This document shows positions 24,222-35,157 of a DNA stretch of 64,000 nt, in pieces. The stretch is taken from positions 744,001 to 808,000 of the forward strand of contig NZ_JQMJ01000003.1 of NCBI RefSeq assembly GCF_000744655.1. The letters are read 5' to 3'. How positions within the stretch are numbered: position 1 is the stretch's first letter; each line of letters opens with the position of its first letter. The notes below the pieces were generated by a model. That model had not been told where the DNA came from and did not search any database. It was given only the letters and a program-made list of their open reading frames with translations. The stretch is from Streptacidiphilus rugosus AM-16. Lineage in GTDB: Bacteria; Actinomycetota; Actinomycetes; Streptomycetales; Streptomycetaceae. A program made the translations under genes and the position numbers.

Positions 24222-25817
24222 TTACTTCCTTCCAAGGGCCTGCAGGCGGCGCAGGCGTTGCGCTATGACCCGGGTGGCCCGGATCTGGGCGAGGGCGAGG
24301 ACGGCGCGCCCGGCCCGGTCGCCGACGAGGTTGACGCGGTGGTAGCGGTTGCGGAGCCACAGCTTGAGCTCCGGCAGGGTGGCGGCCGTGACGGGGAAGT
24401 CGAAAGCGCCCTCCTCGTCCGCCAGCGTGAGCCTGACGGACCACCGGCCGGCCACGGGCCTGCCCGGTGTCGACAACTCGGCCAGGGGGATCCGGAACCG
24501 GATCCTGGTGCCCGCGTCGGCGGGCGTCCCGGGAAAGGCCGGGGCGAAGGTCCGCTCGGACGCGGGACCCCCGTCCCCGTGGTGCTGGGTGAGCCGGACA
24601 CTGAGGTGGGGGCCCCACAGCCGCGCGTAGTCCGGAGCCGGACTGTGGGCGGTGAGGAGCAGGGCCGCGTCGGCGCCGGCGCTGTCCCAGGCCGGCGTGA
24701 CGTCGTTCAGGGTGGTCCGGGTGCGGTCGAACCAGCGGTCCTCGACGGAGGCGTCGGGATTCCGGAACGCCGGGTGCTCCAGGTACACCCGGCCGTCGAT
24801 CACCTGCGTGGAGTCCTGCGGGTTCGCCTCGTCGAAGCGCACCGCCTCCAGCAGCGCGTCCAGGTGGCGTCCGCGGGCCAGCAGCACCCGGACCAGCCGG
24901 CGCCAGGCCAGCCGCTCCAGGACGGCCTCGTCGATGTACTCCTCGATCAGGCGCCCGACCGTCTCCAGCAGCCGCTCCTGGTCCTCCCGACGTTCGAGGA
25001 CCGGGATCCGCTCGCTGAGCGTGATGATCATCTCGTTGTTGACGTAGCGGGTGAACACCGCGGTGCGCTGCTCGTCCGACGCCCCGAGCCGGATCGCCGT
25101 TGCCATGCTGCGCTCGAGCGCGACCAGCATGTTCTCGTCCCGGCCGCGGTAGGTGAGGTTGCTCTCGTCGTCCCGCTTGACCGCGTAGTAGTACTCGTAG
25201 TCGCCGAGCACCGAGATCTTCGCCGAACGCAGCACGCACTCCAGGGTGAACGCCTGGTCGCACAGGATCGTCAGATCCTCGTGGTACCGGATCGTGTGCC
25301 GTTCCAGCAGCGCGCGCCGGAACAGCTTGGTGTCCGAGAGCGCCCAGGGCAGGTCGGAGTCGGTGAGCCCGATGTCGTAGCGGTTGCCGTGGGCGAACAC
25401 CGACTTGGGCACGACCCGGCCGTTCACGCCGACCATGGTGCCGAGCACGATGTCGCTGCCGTGCTCGTCGGCGGTGGCGACCATGCGCTCCAGCGCCTCG
25501 GCGCCGAGGTAGTCGTCGGCGCCGATGAAGAAGACGAAGCGCCCCCTGGCCGCCTCGATGCCGCGGTTCTGCGGCGCCGCCGGGCCACCCGAGTTGGGCT
25601 GGGTGATCACCTTGACGACCTCGGGGTAGGCCGCCGCGAAGCGGGCCAGCTCCTTGGGCGAGTCGTCGGTGGAACCGTCGTCCACGGCGATGATCTCGAG
25701 CCGGTCCAGCCCGATGGACTGTCCGATCAGCGAGTCCAGACACTCCGTCAGGTACGGCATGGTGTTGTAGACCGCGATCACCACGCTGACGTCGGGAGGC
25801 GCGGTCCGGGCTCTCAT
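24222..25817 (-). CDS. Family 2 glycosyltransferase with C-terminal accessory domain
   Basis: A 531-residue protein. Residues 8 to about 110 form a GT-A (GT2) core: VSVVIAVYNTMPYLTECLDSLIGQ, IIAVDDGSTDDSP, then the metal-binding IGADDYLGAEALERM. The middle (about 140-330) is helical with KRDDESNLTYRGRDENML. The last 180 residues form a beta-rich domain (RVYLEHPAFRNPDASVEDRWFD, LSVRLTQHHGDGG, RWSVRLTLADEEGAFDFPV), of a kind found in actinomycete transferases that make teichoic-type polymers. Its ATG overlaps the stop of the upstream GT4 gene by 4 bp, so translation is coupled. Donor sugar unknown; given the WbpA gene next to it, a uronate or diacetamido sugar is plausible. Confidence 0.88.
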   Translation of the reverse strand: MRARTAPPDVSVVIAVYNTMPYLTECLDSLIGQSIGLDRLEIIAVDDGSTDDSPKELARFAAAYPEVVKVITQPNSGGPAAPQNRGIEAARGRFVFFIGADDYLGAEALERMVATADEHGSDIVLGTMVGVNGRVVPKSVFAHGNRYDIGLTDSDLPWALSDTKLFRRALLERHTIRYHEDLTILCDQAFTLECVLRSAKISVLGDYEYYYAVKRDDESNLTYRGRDENMLVALERSMATAIRLGASDEQRTAVFTRYVNNEMIITLSERIPVLERREDQERLLETVGRLIEEYIDEAVLERLAWRRLVRVLLARGRHLDALLEAVRFDEANPQDSTQVIDGRVYLEHPAFRNPDASVEDRWFDRTRTTLNDVTPAWDSAGADAALLLTAHSPAPDYARLWGPHLSVRLTQHHGDGGPASERTFAPAFPGTPADAGTRIRFRIPLAELSTPGRPVAGRWSVRLTLADEEGAFDFPVTAATLPELKLWLRNRYHRVNLVGDRAGRAVLALAQIRATRVIAQRLRRLQALGRK

Positions 25818-27397
25818 GACCGGGTGCCGATCGTGCCCCGGGGCGCGGAGACCACCCGGCTGTAGACCTCGTCCAGGACCGTGGCCTGGTGCTCCCAGGT
25901 CCACTGCTCCAGCAGCCCCGGCTGGTCGTAGACCTTGGCGTAGCGCTCCGGGTCCGCGAGCACCGCCCGCACCGCGCGCAGGAAGTCGTTCAGGTCCTCG
26001 GCCTTGAAGATCTCACCCTGGCCGGTGCGCTCGGCGACCTCGCTCATCGTCTTCACGTCGCTGACGACCAGCGGCAGCCGCGCGTGGGAGTACTCGAAGT
26101 ACTTGGTGATCAGCGCGATCTCGTGGTTGGGCCAGTGGTGGATCGGGATGACGCCGACGGTCGCACCGGAGAGGAAGGGGACCACCTGGTAGTGCGGCAC
26201 GTAGCCCATGACGTGGACCCGGTCGGAGACGCCGAGCTCCTCGGCCTTGGCGACCAGGCTGCGCAGGTAGGCGGACTTCGGGTCGAGCACCACCAGGGCC
26301 GTGTGCACGCCGGGCAGCTCGGGCAGGGCCTCGACCATGATGTCCAGGCCGCGCTGCGGTGCCGCGGCGCCGCTGTAGACCATGAGCGGGACGTCGGCGC
26401 CGATGCCGCACAGCTCCCGGATGTCGGGGACGGCCTCGTCCGAGACGTCCTCGGGGGCCTCCCCACCGGGGGCGTTGAGCACCACGGCCGGCTTCTCGGG
26501 GAGCGCGTGGGACTCCTGGAGCATGTCCGCCAGGGTGTCCGAGACCGTGATCACCGCGTCGGCGTACGGGGAGTACTCCCGCTCGTGGTGCACGTTGGCC
26601 GGGCGCCAGCGGGCGTTGTCGGTGTACGGCCGCACGCCGGGCAGGTACTCGTGGGCGTCCCAGACGAGCTTGACGTCACGGCCGGTGGCGCGCTGCCGGA
26701 TGGTGGAGCGGGCCCCGACGCCGAGCATGCGGAAGTCGTTGGCGTGGATCAGCTCCGGCTTGAGGCTGTCGATGACCGGGCCGAACGCGAGCTCGTAGTC
26801 CCACAGCTGCGGGTCGAGCTGGCGCCAGGCGCGGTTGCCGCGGGCCTTCACCAGCACGCGGGCCCAGAGCTGGTCGAGGCGCGTGTCGGTGTTCTTCCGC
26901 GACTCCTTCATGCGCCTGGTCTCCCCGGCGCGCAGCCGCACCCAGCGGTACGCCACCTGCGCGGCCAGACGCGGTGGGACGAGCGCGGCCTTGCCGAGCG
27001 CGCGCCCGGCAGGCGACTTGGCCTTCTTGGCGTTCGGGCTGAGCTCGGCGAGTCGCACCGCGAGGTCGGCCCGCCAGGCCTTGACCTGCTGGGTCCGGTA
27101 CTGCGCCACGTGGTAGGGCGGGTAGGCCAGCGGGCGGCGGAGCCAGGAGCGGCGGAACCAGTGCCGCTGCATGCCCAGAGGGGTCGGCATGTGGATCAGC
27201 CGGACGTCGGCCTCGCCGATCTTCCAGGTCTGGGTCTCCCCGGTGTACGAGCGACCGAGCAGAGTCACCTCCCACCCGGCCTCGGCGGCCGAGCGGGCGG
27301 TCTTCTGGACACGGGAGTCGCCGTGGACCCCGTTGTCGACAAGCATGACGACCCGTCCACGATGGGCTCGCGGGGCGACACCGCTGTCCGGCTCCAT
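25814..27397 (-). CDS. Family 4-like glycosyltransferase
   Basis: A 527-residue GT-B glycosyltransferase. RVVMLVDNGVHGDSRVQKTARSAAEAGWEVTLLGRS (residues 15-50) is the typical acceptor-domain opening with the VQK loop. There is a basic insertion (about 115-175). The C-domain starts DVPLMVYSGAAAPQRGLDIMVEAL, and the donor motif HWPNHEIALITKYFEYSHARLPLVVSDV includes the conserved Glu. AGAGGAG lies 10 bases before the ATG. This is the first gene of the GT4-GT2-WbpA unit; the gap upstream has the terminator of the WbpE-WbpB unit, so it must have its own promoter. It likely builds a cell-envelope glycan. Confidence 0.87.
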   Translation of the reverse strand: MEPDSGVAPRAHRGRVVMLVDNGVHGDSRVQKTARSAAEAGWEVTLLGRSYTGETQTWKIGEADVRLIHMPTPLGMQRHWFRRSWLRRPLAYPPYHVAQYRTQQVKAWRADLAVRLAELSPNAKKAKSPAGRALGKAALVPPRLAAQVAYRWVRLRAGETRRMKESRKNTDTRLDQLWARVLVKARGNRAWRQLDPQLWDYELAFGPVIDSLKPELIHANDFRMLGVGARSTIRQRATGRDVKLVWDAHEYLPGVRPYTDNARWRPANVHHEREYSPYADAVITVSDTLADMLQESHALPEKPAVVLNAPGGEAPEDVSDEAVPDIRELCGIGADVPLMVYSGAAAPQRGLDIMVEALPELPGVHTALVVLDPKSAYLRSLVAKAEELGVSDRVHVMGYVPHYQVVPFLSGATVGVIPIHHWPNHEIALITKYFEYSHARLPLVVSDVKTMSEVAERTGQGEIFKAEDLNDFLRAVRAVLADPERYAKVYDQPGLLEQWTWEHQATVLDEVYSRVVSAPRGTIGTRS

Positions 27398-27450
27398 GAA
27401 AAAGACACTCCTCTGTCGTGTGTTGCCGGGTCGTGCAGGAGAGAACGTGA

Positions 27451-27479
27451 GCGGCGGCCGGACATCCGTCGGCCGCCGC
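27451..27479 (-). terminator. Hairpin terminator after the WbpB-like gene
   Basis: GCGGCGGCCG (27451-27460) and CGGCCGCCGC (27470-27479) form a perfect 10-bp stem with a 9-base loop, 12 bases after the WbpB-like stop on the minus strand. It separates the WbpE-WbpB unit from the glycosyltransferase unit. Confidence 0.7.
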
Positions 27480-27490
27480 GGACCGCCCCG

Positions 27491-28498
27491 TCAGACGCCG
27501 TCGGCGGCGATTCTTATGGTGCGGCCCTGGCTGGCGGAGTCCAGGACGGCGGCGGAGACCTCGACGGTGCGCAGTCCCTGACGCAGTGTGACGATGCCCG
27601 CGTCCTTCCCCTCCACCGCGTCGCGGAAGCGCTCGTGCTCGACGAGCAGCGGCTCGCGCTTGGGGATGGCGAAGCGGATCATGTCGCCCTCGGAGACGCC
27701 GCGGAAGGCGCGCAGCGCCTCCCACTCGGTGTCGACCATGCCGTTGGCGTAGAAGGTCAGGTCGGCGGTCAGGGTGTCCGCGACGAAGGTGCCCTTGTCG
27801 CCGGTCACGACCGTGGACCGCTCCTTGAGCGGGCTGAGCCAGTTGACCAGGTGGTTCGCCATGGCGCCCTGGGAGAGCTGGGCGACGACCGCGACCATGT
27901 CCTCGTGCACGCGGCCGCTCTTGGAGACGGTGTGCGCGGACACGGACAGGTAGTCCTGGCCGGTGACCCAGCTGGTCAGGTCGATGTCGTGGGTGGCCAG
28001 GTCCTTGACCACGCCGACGTCGGCGATGCGGTGCGGGAAGGGGCCCTGGCGGCGGGTGACGACCTGGAAGACGTCCCCGAGCTCGCCGGCCTCCAGCCGC
28101 GAACGCAGGCTCTGCAGTGCCGGGTTGAAACGCTCGATGTGGCCGACGCCGGCCACCAGGCCGCGCGACTCGAACGCCTCGACCAGCCTGCGCGCGCCCT
28201 CGACCGTGTCCGCCAGCGGCTTCTCGATCAGCGCGTGCACACCGGCCTCGGCCAGCTCCAGGCCGACCGTCTCGTGCAGCCCGGTCGGGCAGGCGACGAC
28301 CGCGTAGTCGACGCCGAGGGCCAGCAGGTCCGACACGGTCGGCACGACCGGCACGCCGCGTGCGGCGCCGCCGGGGTCCCCCGCGGGGTCCACCACGCCG
28401 ACCAGGTCGACGCCGTCCAGCGCGCCGAGCACCCGGGCGTGGTTGCGGCCCATCGCGCCGACGCCGATCAGGCCGGCCCGCAGCTTCGACGCCTTCAC
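27491..28498 (-). CDS. Gfo/Idh/MocA-family 3-dehydrogenase (WbpB/WlbA-like)
   Basis: A 335-residue oxidoreductase. The NAD site is LRAGLIGVGAMGRNHARVL at residues 6-24. The conserved EKP (ALIEKPLADTVEGARRLVEAF, about residue 95) and VKDLATHDIDLTSWV (about 180) contain the catalytic Lys and the HD motif. In the Wbp/Wlb pathway this enzyme oxidises C3 of UDP-GlcNAcA, handing a 3-keto sugar to the aminotransferase. It overlaps the upstream aminotransferase by GTGA, i.e. the WbpE-type and WbpB-type proteins are made together, as expected for partners that exchange a labile keto intermediate. A related role in another amino-sugar pathway cannot be excluded. Confidence 0.87.
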   Translation of the reverse strand: MKASKLRAGLIGVGAMGRNHARVLGALDGVDLVGVVDPAGDPGGAARGVPVVPTVSDLLALGVDYAVVACPTGLHETVGLELAEAGVHALIEKPLADTVEGARRLVEAFESRGLVAGVGHIERFNPALQSLRSRLEAGELGDVFQVVTRRQGPFPHRIADVGVVKDLATHDIDLTSWVTGQDYLSVSAHTVSKSGRVHEDMVAVVAQLSQGAMANHLVNWLSPLKERSTVVTGDKGTFVADTLTADLTFYANGMVDTEWEALRAFRGVSEGDMIRFAIPKREPLLVEHERFRDAVEGKDAGIVTLRQGLRTVEVSAAVLDSASQGRTIRIAADGV

Positions 28499-29607
28499 AG
28501 CTGACCCTCCAGCGCGTTGACGGCCGTCACGATGCGGTCGAGCTCGTCCTGGGAGAGGGACGGGTGCACCGGCAGCGACAGCGCCTGGGCGGCGGCCCGC
28601 TCGGTCTCCGGCAGGTCCCACGCGCGGAGCGAGGACGGGCCCTGCTCGGCGAACGGCTTGAGCCGGTGGATCGGCGTCGGGTAGTAGACGGCGTTGCCGA
28701 TCCCCTTGGCGGTCAGCTCCGCCTGGACCGCCTCGCGGTCGGCCGGCACCCGGACCGTGTACTGGTGGTAGACGTGCTCGGCGCCGTCGGCGACGGGCGG
28801 GACGACCAGCGTCTTGATGCCCTCGCTCAGGAACTTGGCGTTCGCCTGCCGCTGGGCGGTCCACGCGGGGAGCTTGGACAGCTGCACCCGGCCGATCGCG
28901 GCGGCGACGTCGGTCAGCCGGACGTTGGCGCCGACGATCTCGTTGGCGTAGCGCTGCTCCATGCCCTGGTTGCGCAGCAGTCGCAGCGTGCGGGCCACCT
29001 GCGCGTCGCCCGTGGTGATCATGCCGCCCTCGAGCGAGTGCATGTTCTTGGTCGGGTAGAAGCTGAAGGCAGCGGCGTTGCCGAAGGCGCCGACCGGGGT
29101 GCCGTTCAGTGCCGCGGCGTGCGCCTGGGCGGCGTCCTCGACCACGGCGAGGCCGTGCTGCGCGGCCAGGGCCTGGATCCGGTCCATGGCGGCGGGGTGG
29201 CCGTAGAGGTGAACCGGCATGATCGCGGCGGTCTTCGGCCCGATCGCGGCGGCGACCGCGTCCGGGTCCACGCAGAACGAGTCGGGCTCGATGTCGGCGA
29301 AGACCGGCTCCGCGCCGACCAGCCGGACCACGTTCGCGGTGGCGGCGAAGGAGAACGAGGGGACGATGACCTCGTCACCCGGGCCGATGCCCAGGGCGAG
29401 CAGGGCCAGGTGGAGGGCGGAGGTGCCGGAGTTCACCGCGACGCAGTGGCGTCCCGCCACCAGCTCGGAGAACTCCTCCTCGAACGCCGCAACCTCTGGT
29501 CCCTGGACGACCATGCCGCTGCGCAGCACGCGCACCGCCGCTTCGATCTCTTCTTCGCCGATCACGGGGCGCGCCGGGGGTATGGGCGCGAAGCCATGGT
29601 CCTGCAT
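28495..29607 (-). CDS. DegT/DnrJ/EryC1-family sugar aminotransferase (WbpE-like)
   Basis: A 370-residue PLP enzyme. GRHCVAVNSGTSALHLALLALGIGPGDEVIVPSFSF forms the cofactor pocket, VEDAAQAHAA carries the PLP-pyridine Asp, and the Schiff-base Lys is in FSFYPTKNMHSLEGGM near residue 185. The C-domain has NVRLTDVAAAIGRVQL and VYYPTPIHRLKPF. WbpE aminates the 3-keto sugar from WbpB with glutamate as donor. The ATG at 29607 has AAGGA 7 bases upstream; an upstream in-frame ATG lacks a ribosome site. It is the first gene of the two-gene minus-strand unit, with its promoter in the gap to geosmin synthase. Confidence 0.9.
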   Translation of the reverse strand: MQDHGFAPIPPARPVIGEEEIEAAVRVLRSGMVVQGPEVAAFEEEFSELVAGRHCVAVNSGTSALHLALLALGIGPGDEVIVPSFSFAATANVVRLVGAEPVFADIEPDSFCVDPDAVAAAIGPKTAAIMPVHLYGHPAAMDRIQALAAQHGLAVVEDAAQAHAAALNGTPVGAFGNAAAFSFYPTKNMHSLEGGMITTGDAQVARTLRLLRNQGMEQRYANEIVGANVRLTDVAAAIGRVQLSKLPAWTAQRQANAKFLSEGIKTLVVPPVADGAEHVYHQYTVRVPADREAVQAELTAKGIGNAVYYPTPIHRLKPFAEQGPSSLRAWDLPETERAAAQALSLPVHPSLSQDELDRIVTAVNALEGQL

Positions 29608-29942
29608 GGGCCCGTCCTTCTGGTGGGGCGGGTCAGCATCGAGCTGCCCTGGGATCTCCGACGACCCCGCGTCGATCCGCTCGTACAAGCGAAGGGATGG
29701 ATGGCTCGGCCGCAGGAGGACGGTAACCCATCACCGGAGCGTGTATCCAGCGGCATCGGGCAGCAGAAGTGCGAGCTGCGGGTGAACGCCCGGCCCATGG
29801 GGACGCACCGTCAGTGAGCGTGTACGCACCGCGCGCGAACACCGGTGCGTGTCCAGGCAAAAGGGACGGACTGCCCTGTGTCCCAGGCCTCGTTCGTCCG
29901 GCGACGGATTCGGCCCGGGAGTGGAGACGATCATGCGAGGCG
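29608..29942. other. Intergenic gap with the promoter of the WbpE-WbpB unit
   Basis: There is no convincing gene here. The gap separates the aminotransferase start from the terminator of geosmin synthase, both on the minus strand. It must contain the promoter of the aminotransferase unit, but I cannot pick a confident -35/-10 pair. Open frames on the plus strand are antisense continuations of the neighbouring genes. Confidence 0.5.
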
Positions 29943-29981
29943 CCGGAGGGCCGGGAGGGGAGACCCCTCCCGGCCCTCCGG
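29943..29981 (-). terminator. Strong hairpin terminator of geosmin synthase
   Basis: A perfect 18-bp stem (CCGGAGGGCCGGGAGGGG at 29943-29960 and its complement at 29964-29981) with a 3-base AGA loop lies 21 bases after the geosmin synthase stop. It isolates the gene from the glycan cluster downstream. Confidence 0.85.
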
Positions 29982-30002
29982 TCGGACGGCCGCGCCTCGC
30001 CG

Positions 30003-32228
<2,226 letters not shown>

Positions 32229-32316
32229 CTACCCCTGCGAAGATCGTGCTATCCGGGGACAGAAGTAGTCATATCGTCATCCTGTGCGTTCTTCCTGAGC
32301 ACTGGGCAGCGGCCAC

Positions 32317-32339
32317 CAAAGTTAAGTACTTTTACTTTG
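32317..32339. promoter_or_regulatory. Inverted-repeat operator in the geoA/ROK gap
   Basis: CAAAGTTAA (32317-32325) and TTTACTTTG (32331-32339) are inverted repeats matching at 8 of 9 positions, separated by GTACT. The A/T-rich site stands out in this GC-rich DNA and lies 32-54 bp before the ROK start and about 100 bp upstream of geosmin synthase. Spacing and shape suit an autoregulated ROK/NagC-type repressor. Confidence 0.5.
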
Positions 32340-32370
32340 CGGGCGGCGACGACGAACGGATACGGGGCGC

Positions 32371-33555
32371 ATGGACGAGCAACCGTGGAGCAGACAGCGG
32401 CTGCGCAGCAACAACGAGTGGCTGCTGCTGGAACGGCTGCGGTCGGCGGGCCCGGCGTCGCGCGCCCAGCTGGCGCGGGACAGCGGGCTCTCCAAGCCGA
32501 CCGTCTCCTCCGCGCTCGCCGCGCTGGAGCAGGCGGGTCTGGTCCGCGAGGCCGGACTGCTGGCCCCCGATCGCGGCAGGGTCGCCGTGCTGTACGAGCC
32601 CGACCCGACGGCGGGCTACGTCCTCGGCGTGGACATCGGCCGGGCACGGCTGCGGACGGCGGTCGCCGACCTCTCCGGCCGGATCGTCGCCCGCGTCGAC
32701 GTACCCAACCGCGGCCGCAGCGCGACCTCCGTCGCGGACGCGGCGATCGCGGCGGCGGAGCGGACCCTCGCCGAGGCCGGGATCGACCGCGCCGACGTGG
32801 TCCAGGGCGTCGTCGGCGCACCGGGCGTCTTCGACCCCGACAGCGGCCGGGTCCGCTACGCGGTCAACCTCCCGGGCTGGGGCCGCCCGGGACTCTTCGA
32901 GCGGATGCAGGAGCGGCTGGACACCGCCCTCTCCCTGCACAACGACGCGAACCTGGCCGCGCTGGGGGAGTACGCCTTCGGCGCGGGCGCGGGCAGTCGC
33001 CTCTTCGTCTACGTGCTGATCGGCACCGGCCTCGGCATGGGCGTCGTGGCCGACGGCGAACTGTTCGCCGGCGCGCACGGCGCGGCGGGCGAGATCGGCT
33101 TCCTCCCCCTGCTGGACGCCTCCGCCCTGGAGGGCGACGGCGCGGTGCCGCGCCGCGGCATGCTGGAGGACGCGGTCTCGGCCGACGCGGTGGTCCGCGC
33201 GGCGCGCGCGTTCGGCGCGCAGGGCCCGCTCACGGCGAAGCGCGTCTTCGACGACGCCCGCCGCGGCGAGGGCGCGGCGGTGGCCGCGGTCCGCCAGGAG
33301 GGCCAGCGGCTGGCCCTGGTGGTGGCCTCGGTCTCGGCCGTCCTCGACCCCGACCTGGTGGTCCTCGGCGGCGGCGTCGGCCACAGCGCGGACCTGCTGC
33401 TCGCGACGGTCACCGAGACCCTCCACCGCGTGACGCCGCTGCGCCCGCGCGTCGCCCCCAGCGCGCTGGGCGAGGACGCGGTCCTCCTCGGCGCCATCGC
33501 CACCGCGCTCCGGGCTGCCCGCCCGGCGGTCTTCGAACGCCGGGCCACCACGTAG
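32371..33555 (+). CDS. ROK-family transcriptional regulator
   Basis: A 394-residue regulator. Residues 10-70 are a winged helix (ASRAQLARDSGLSKPTVSSALAALEQAGLV). The ROK sugar-kinase-like body follows: phosphate loop region VLGVDIGRARLRTAVAD, VVGAPGVFDPDSGRV, LHNDANLAALGEYAFG, IGTGLGMGVVADGELFAGAHGAAGEIGFLPL. The usual ROK zinc CxCGxxGCxE motif is absent in that region (replaced by LEGDGAVPRRGMLED), so the metal site seems lost. These proteins sense sugars and repress sugar-use genes. The neighbouring inverted repeat suggests autoregulation. Whether it touches geosmin synthase is unknown. Confidence 0.9.
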   Translation: MDEQPWSRQRLRSNNEWLLLERLRSAGPASRAQLARDSGLSKPTVSSALAALEQAGLVREAGLLAPDRGRVAVLYEPDPTAGYVLGVDIGRARLRTAVADLSGRIVARVDVPNRGRSATSVADAAIAAAERTLAEAGIDRADVVQGVVGAPGVFDPDSGRVRYAVNLPGWGRPGLFERMQERLDTALSLHNDANLAALGEYAFGAGAGSRLFVYVLIGTGLGMGVVADGELFAGAHGAAGEIGFLPLLDASALEGDGAVPRRGMLEDAVSADAVVRAARAFGAQGPLTAKRVFDDARRGEGAAVAAVRQEGQRLALVVASVSAVLDPDLVVLGGGVGHSADLLLATVTETLHRVTPLRPRVAPSALGEDAVLLGAIATALRAARPAVFERRATT

Positions 33556-33584
33556 CCCTCACCGCAGAGGGCCAGTTGCACTGT

Positions 33585-33608
33585 CAGGGGCGCAGCCCCG
33601 CGCCCCTG
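33585..33608. terminator. Bidirectional hairpin built on a GGGGCGC element
   Basis: CAGGGGCGC (33585-33593) pairs perfectly with GCGCCCCTG (33600-33608) around AGCCCC. It lies between the convergent ROK and gltX genes. The same GGGGCGC/GCGCCCC core appears in the longer intergenic repeats near 56.9 and 61.7 kb. Confidence 0.7.
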
Positions 33609-33619
33609 GCTGGTTGCGA

Positions 33620-35029
33620 CTACAGCTTGGCGATCGCCGCGTCCAGGCGGGCCAGGACGCGGTCGCGGCCGAGCAGTTCGAGGGACTCGAAGAGCGGGAG
33701 GCCGACCGTGCGGCCGGTCACGGCGACGCGGACCGGGGCCTGGGCCTTGCCGAGCTTGAGGCCGTGCTGCTCGCCGACGGCAAGCAGCGTCTCCTTCAGC
33801 GGCTCCGCCGCCCACTCCGCCGCCTCGAACGCCGTCCGCGCGTCGCGGAGGATCTCCGCCGCGCCCGGCTTCATCGCCTTGGACCAGGAGGCCTCGTCCT
33901 CCACCGGCTGGTCGAGGAAGAGGAAGTCCACGTTCGCGGTGATCTCCGAAAGCACCGCGAGCCGCGTCTGCGCCAGCGGGGCGACCGTCTCGAACAGCGC
34001 CTGGTCGAACCGCTCGGGGGCCCAGTTCGCGTAGGGGGCCGCCAGGTACGGCGCGCAGGCGGCGACGAAGTCGGCCGGGCTCAGGGCGCGGATGTACTCG
34101 CCGTTGAAGGCGGTCAGCTTCTTGATGTCGAAGAAGGCCGGCGAGGTGTTGACGTCCTCGATCCTGAAGCGGCGCTCCAGCTCCGCGAACGGCAGGATCT
34201 CCTCGTCGTCGCCCGGGGCCCAGCCCAGCAGCATGAGGTAGTTGACCATGGCGTCCGGCAGGAAGCCCTCGGTCAGGTAGTCCTCCAGCGCGACCTTGTC
34301 CCTGCGCTTGGACAGCTTCTGCCGCTTCTCGTTGACGATCACCGAGAGGTGCGCCCAGACCGGCGGGGTCGCCCCCAGCGCCTCCCACAGCAGCTGCTGC
34401 TTCGGCGTGTTCGAGAGGTGCTCCTCGCCGCGGATGACCTCGGTGATCTTCTCGTCCAGGTCGTCCACGACGTTGGCGAGCAGGAAGACCGGGGAGCCGT
34501 CGCCGCGGGCGACGACGAAGTCCTCGATCGCCTTGTTCGGGAAGGAGGTGTCGCCGCGCACCACGTCCTTGACCACGGTCTCGCCCTCGTCCGGCGTGCG
34601 GAAGCGCAGCGCGCGGCCCTCGGCGTAGGCCAGGCCGCGCTCGCGGCAGAAGCCGTCGTAGCCCAGGTGCTCGGAGCCGGTCCGCTCGGCCAGCTGCTCG
34701 CGGGTGCAGTCGCAGTAGTACGCGCGCCCGGCGTCGCGCAGCTGCGCCGCGGCCTCGCGGTGGCGGTCGGCCTGCTGCGACTGGAAGTAGGGGCCCTCGA
34801 ACGTCGGGTCGTCCTTGTGGATGCCGATCGCGGCCAGCGCGTTGATGATGCCGTCGATCCACTCCGGCTTGTTGCGCGCCGCGTCGGTGTCCTCGATGCG
34901 CAGCACGAAGACGCCGCCGGTCTGTCGCGCCACGGCCCAGTTGTACAGAGCGGAGCGCGCGCCGCCGACATGGAACATGCCGGTGGGCGAGGGGGCGAAG
35001 CGGACACGGACCGGGGTGGCTGCAGACAT
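33620..35029 (-). CDS. gltX: Glutamyl-tRNA synthetase
   Basis: A 469-residue class I aminoacyl-tRNA synthetase that charges tRNA-Glu, and in actinobacteria usually also tRNA-Gln for later amidation. The HIGH region is [20 protein letters not shown] at residues 11-30, the tRNA-acceptor insertion has YCDCTREQL and YDGFCRERG, and the KMSKS loop is [16 protein letters not shown] near 236-251. The C-terminal helical anticodon-binding domain is complete. It is an essential gene, single, convergent with the ROK gene and followed upstream by the esterase gene on the same strand. Confidence 0.97.
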   Translation of the reverse strand: MSAATPVRVRFAPSPTGMFHVGGARSALYNWAVARQTGGVFVLRIEDTDAARNKPEWIDGIINALAAIGIHKDDPTFEGPYFQSQQADRHREAAAQLRDAGRAYYCDCTREQLAERTGSEHLGYDGFCRERGLAYAEGRALRFRTPDEGETVVKDVVRGDTSFPNKAIEDFVVARGDGSPVFLLANVVDDLDEKITEVIRGEEHLSNTPKQQLLWEALGATPPVWAHLSVIVNEKRQKLSKRRDKVALEDYLTEGFLPDAMVNYLMLLGWAPGDDEEILPFAELERRFRIEDVNTSPAFFDIKKLTAFNGEYIRALSPADFVAACAPYLAAPYANWAPERFDQALFETVAPLAQTRLAVLSEITANVDFLFLDQPVEDEASWSKAMKPGAAEILRDARTAFEAAEWAAEPLKETLLAVGEQHGLKLGKAQAPVRVAVTGRTVGLPLFESLELLGRDRVLARLDAAIAKL

Positions 35030-35157
35030 GGGCCCAGCCTATCGGCCCGCCGGGTGATCAGCTTTCGGATTCCCCGCCGGCCGGGCCGGGCCGCCGGCGC
35101 ATGAAGGGATGTTCATGTGTCGTGGCCCGGGCCTTGTCGCCGGTCCTGTCGCCGGTC

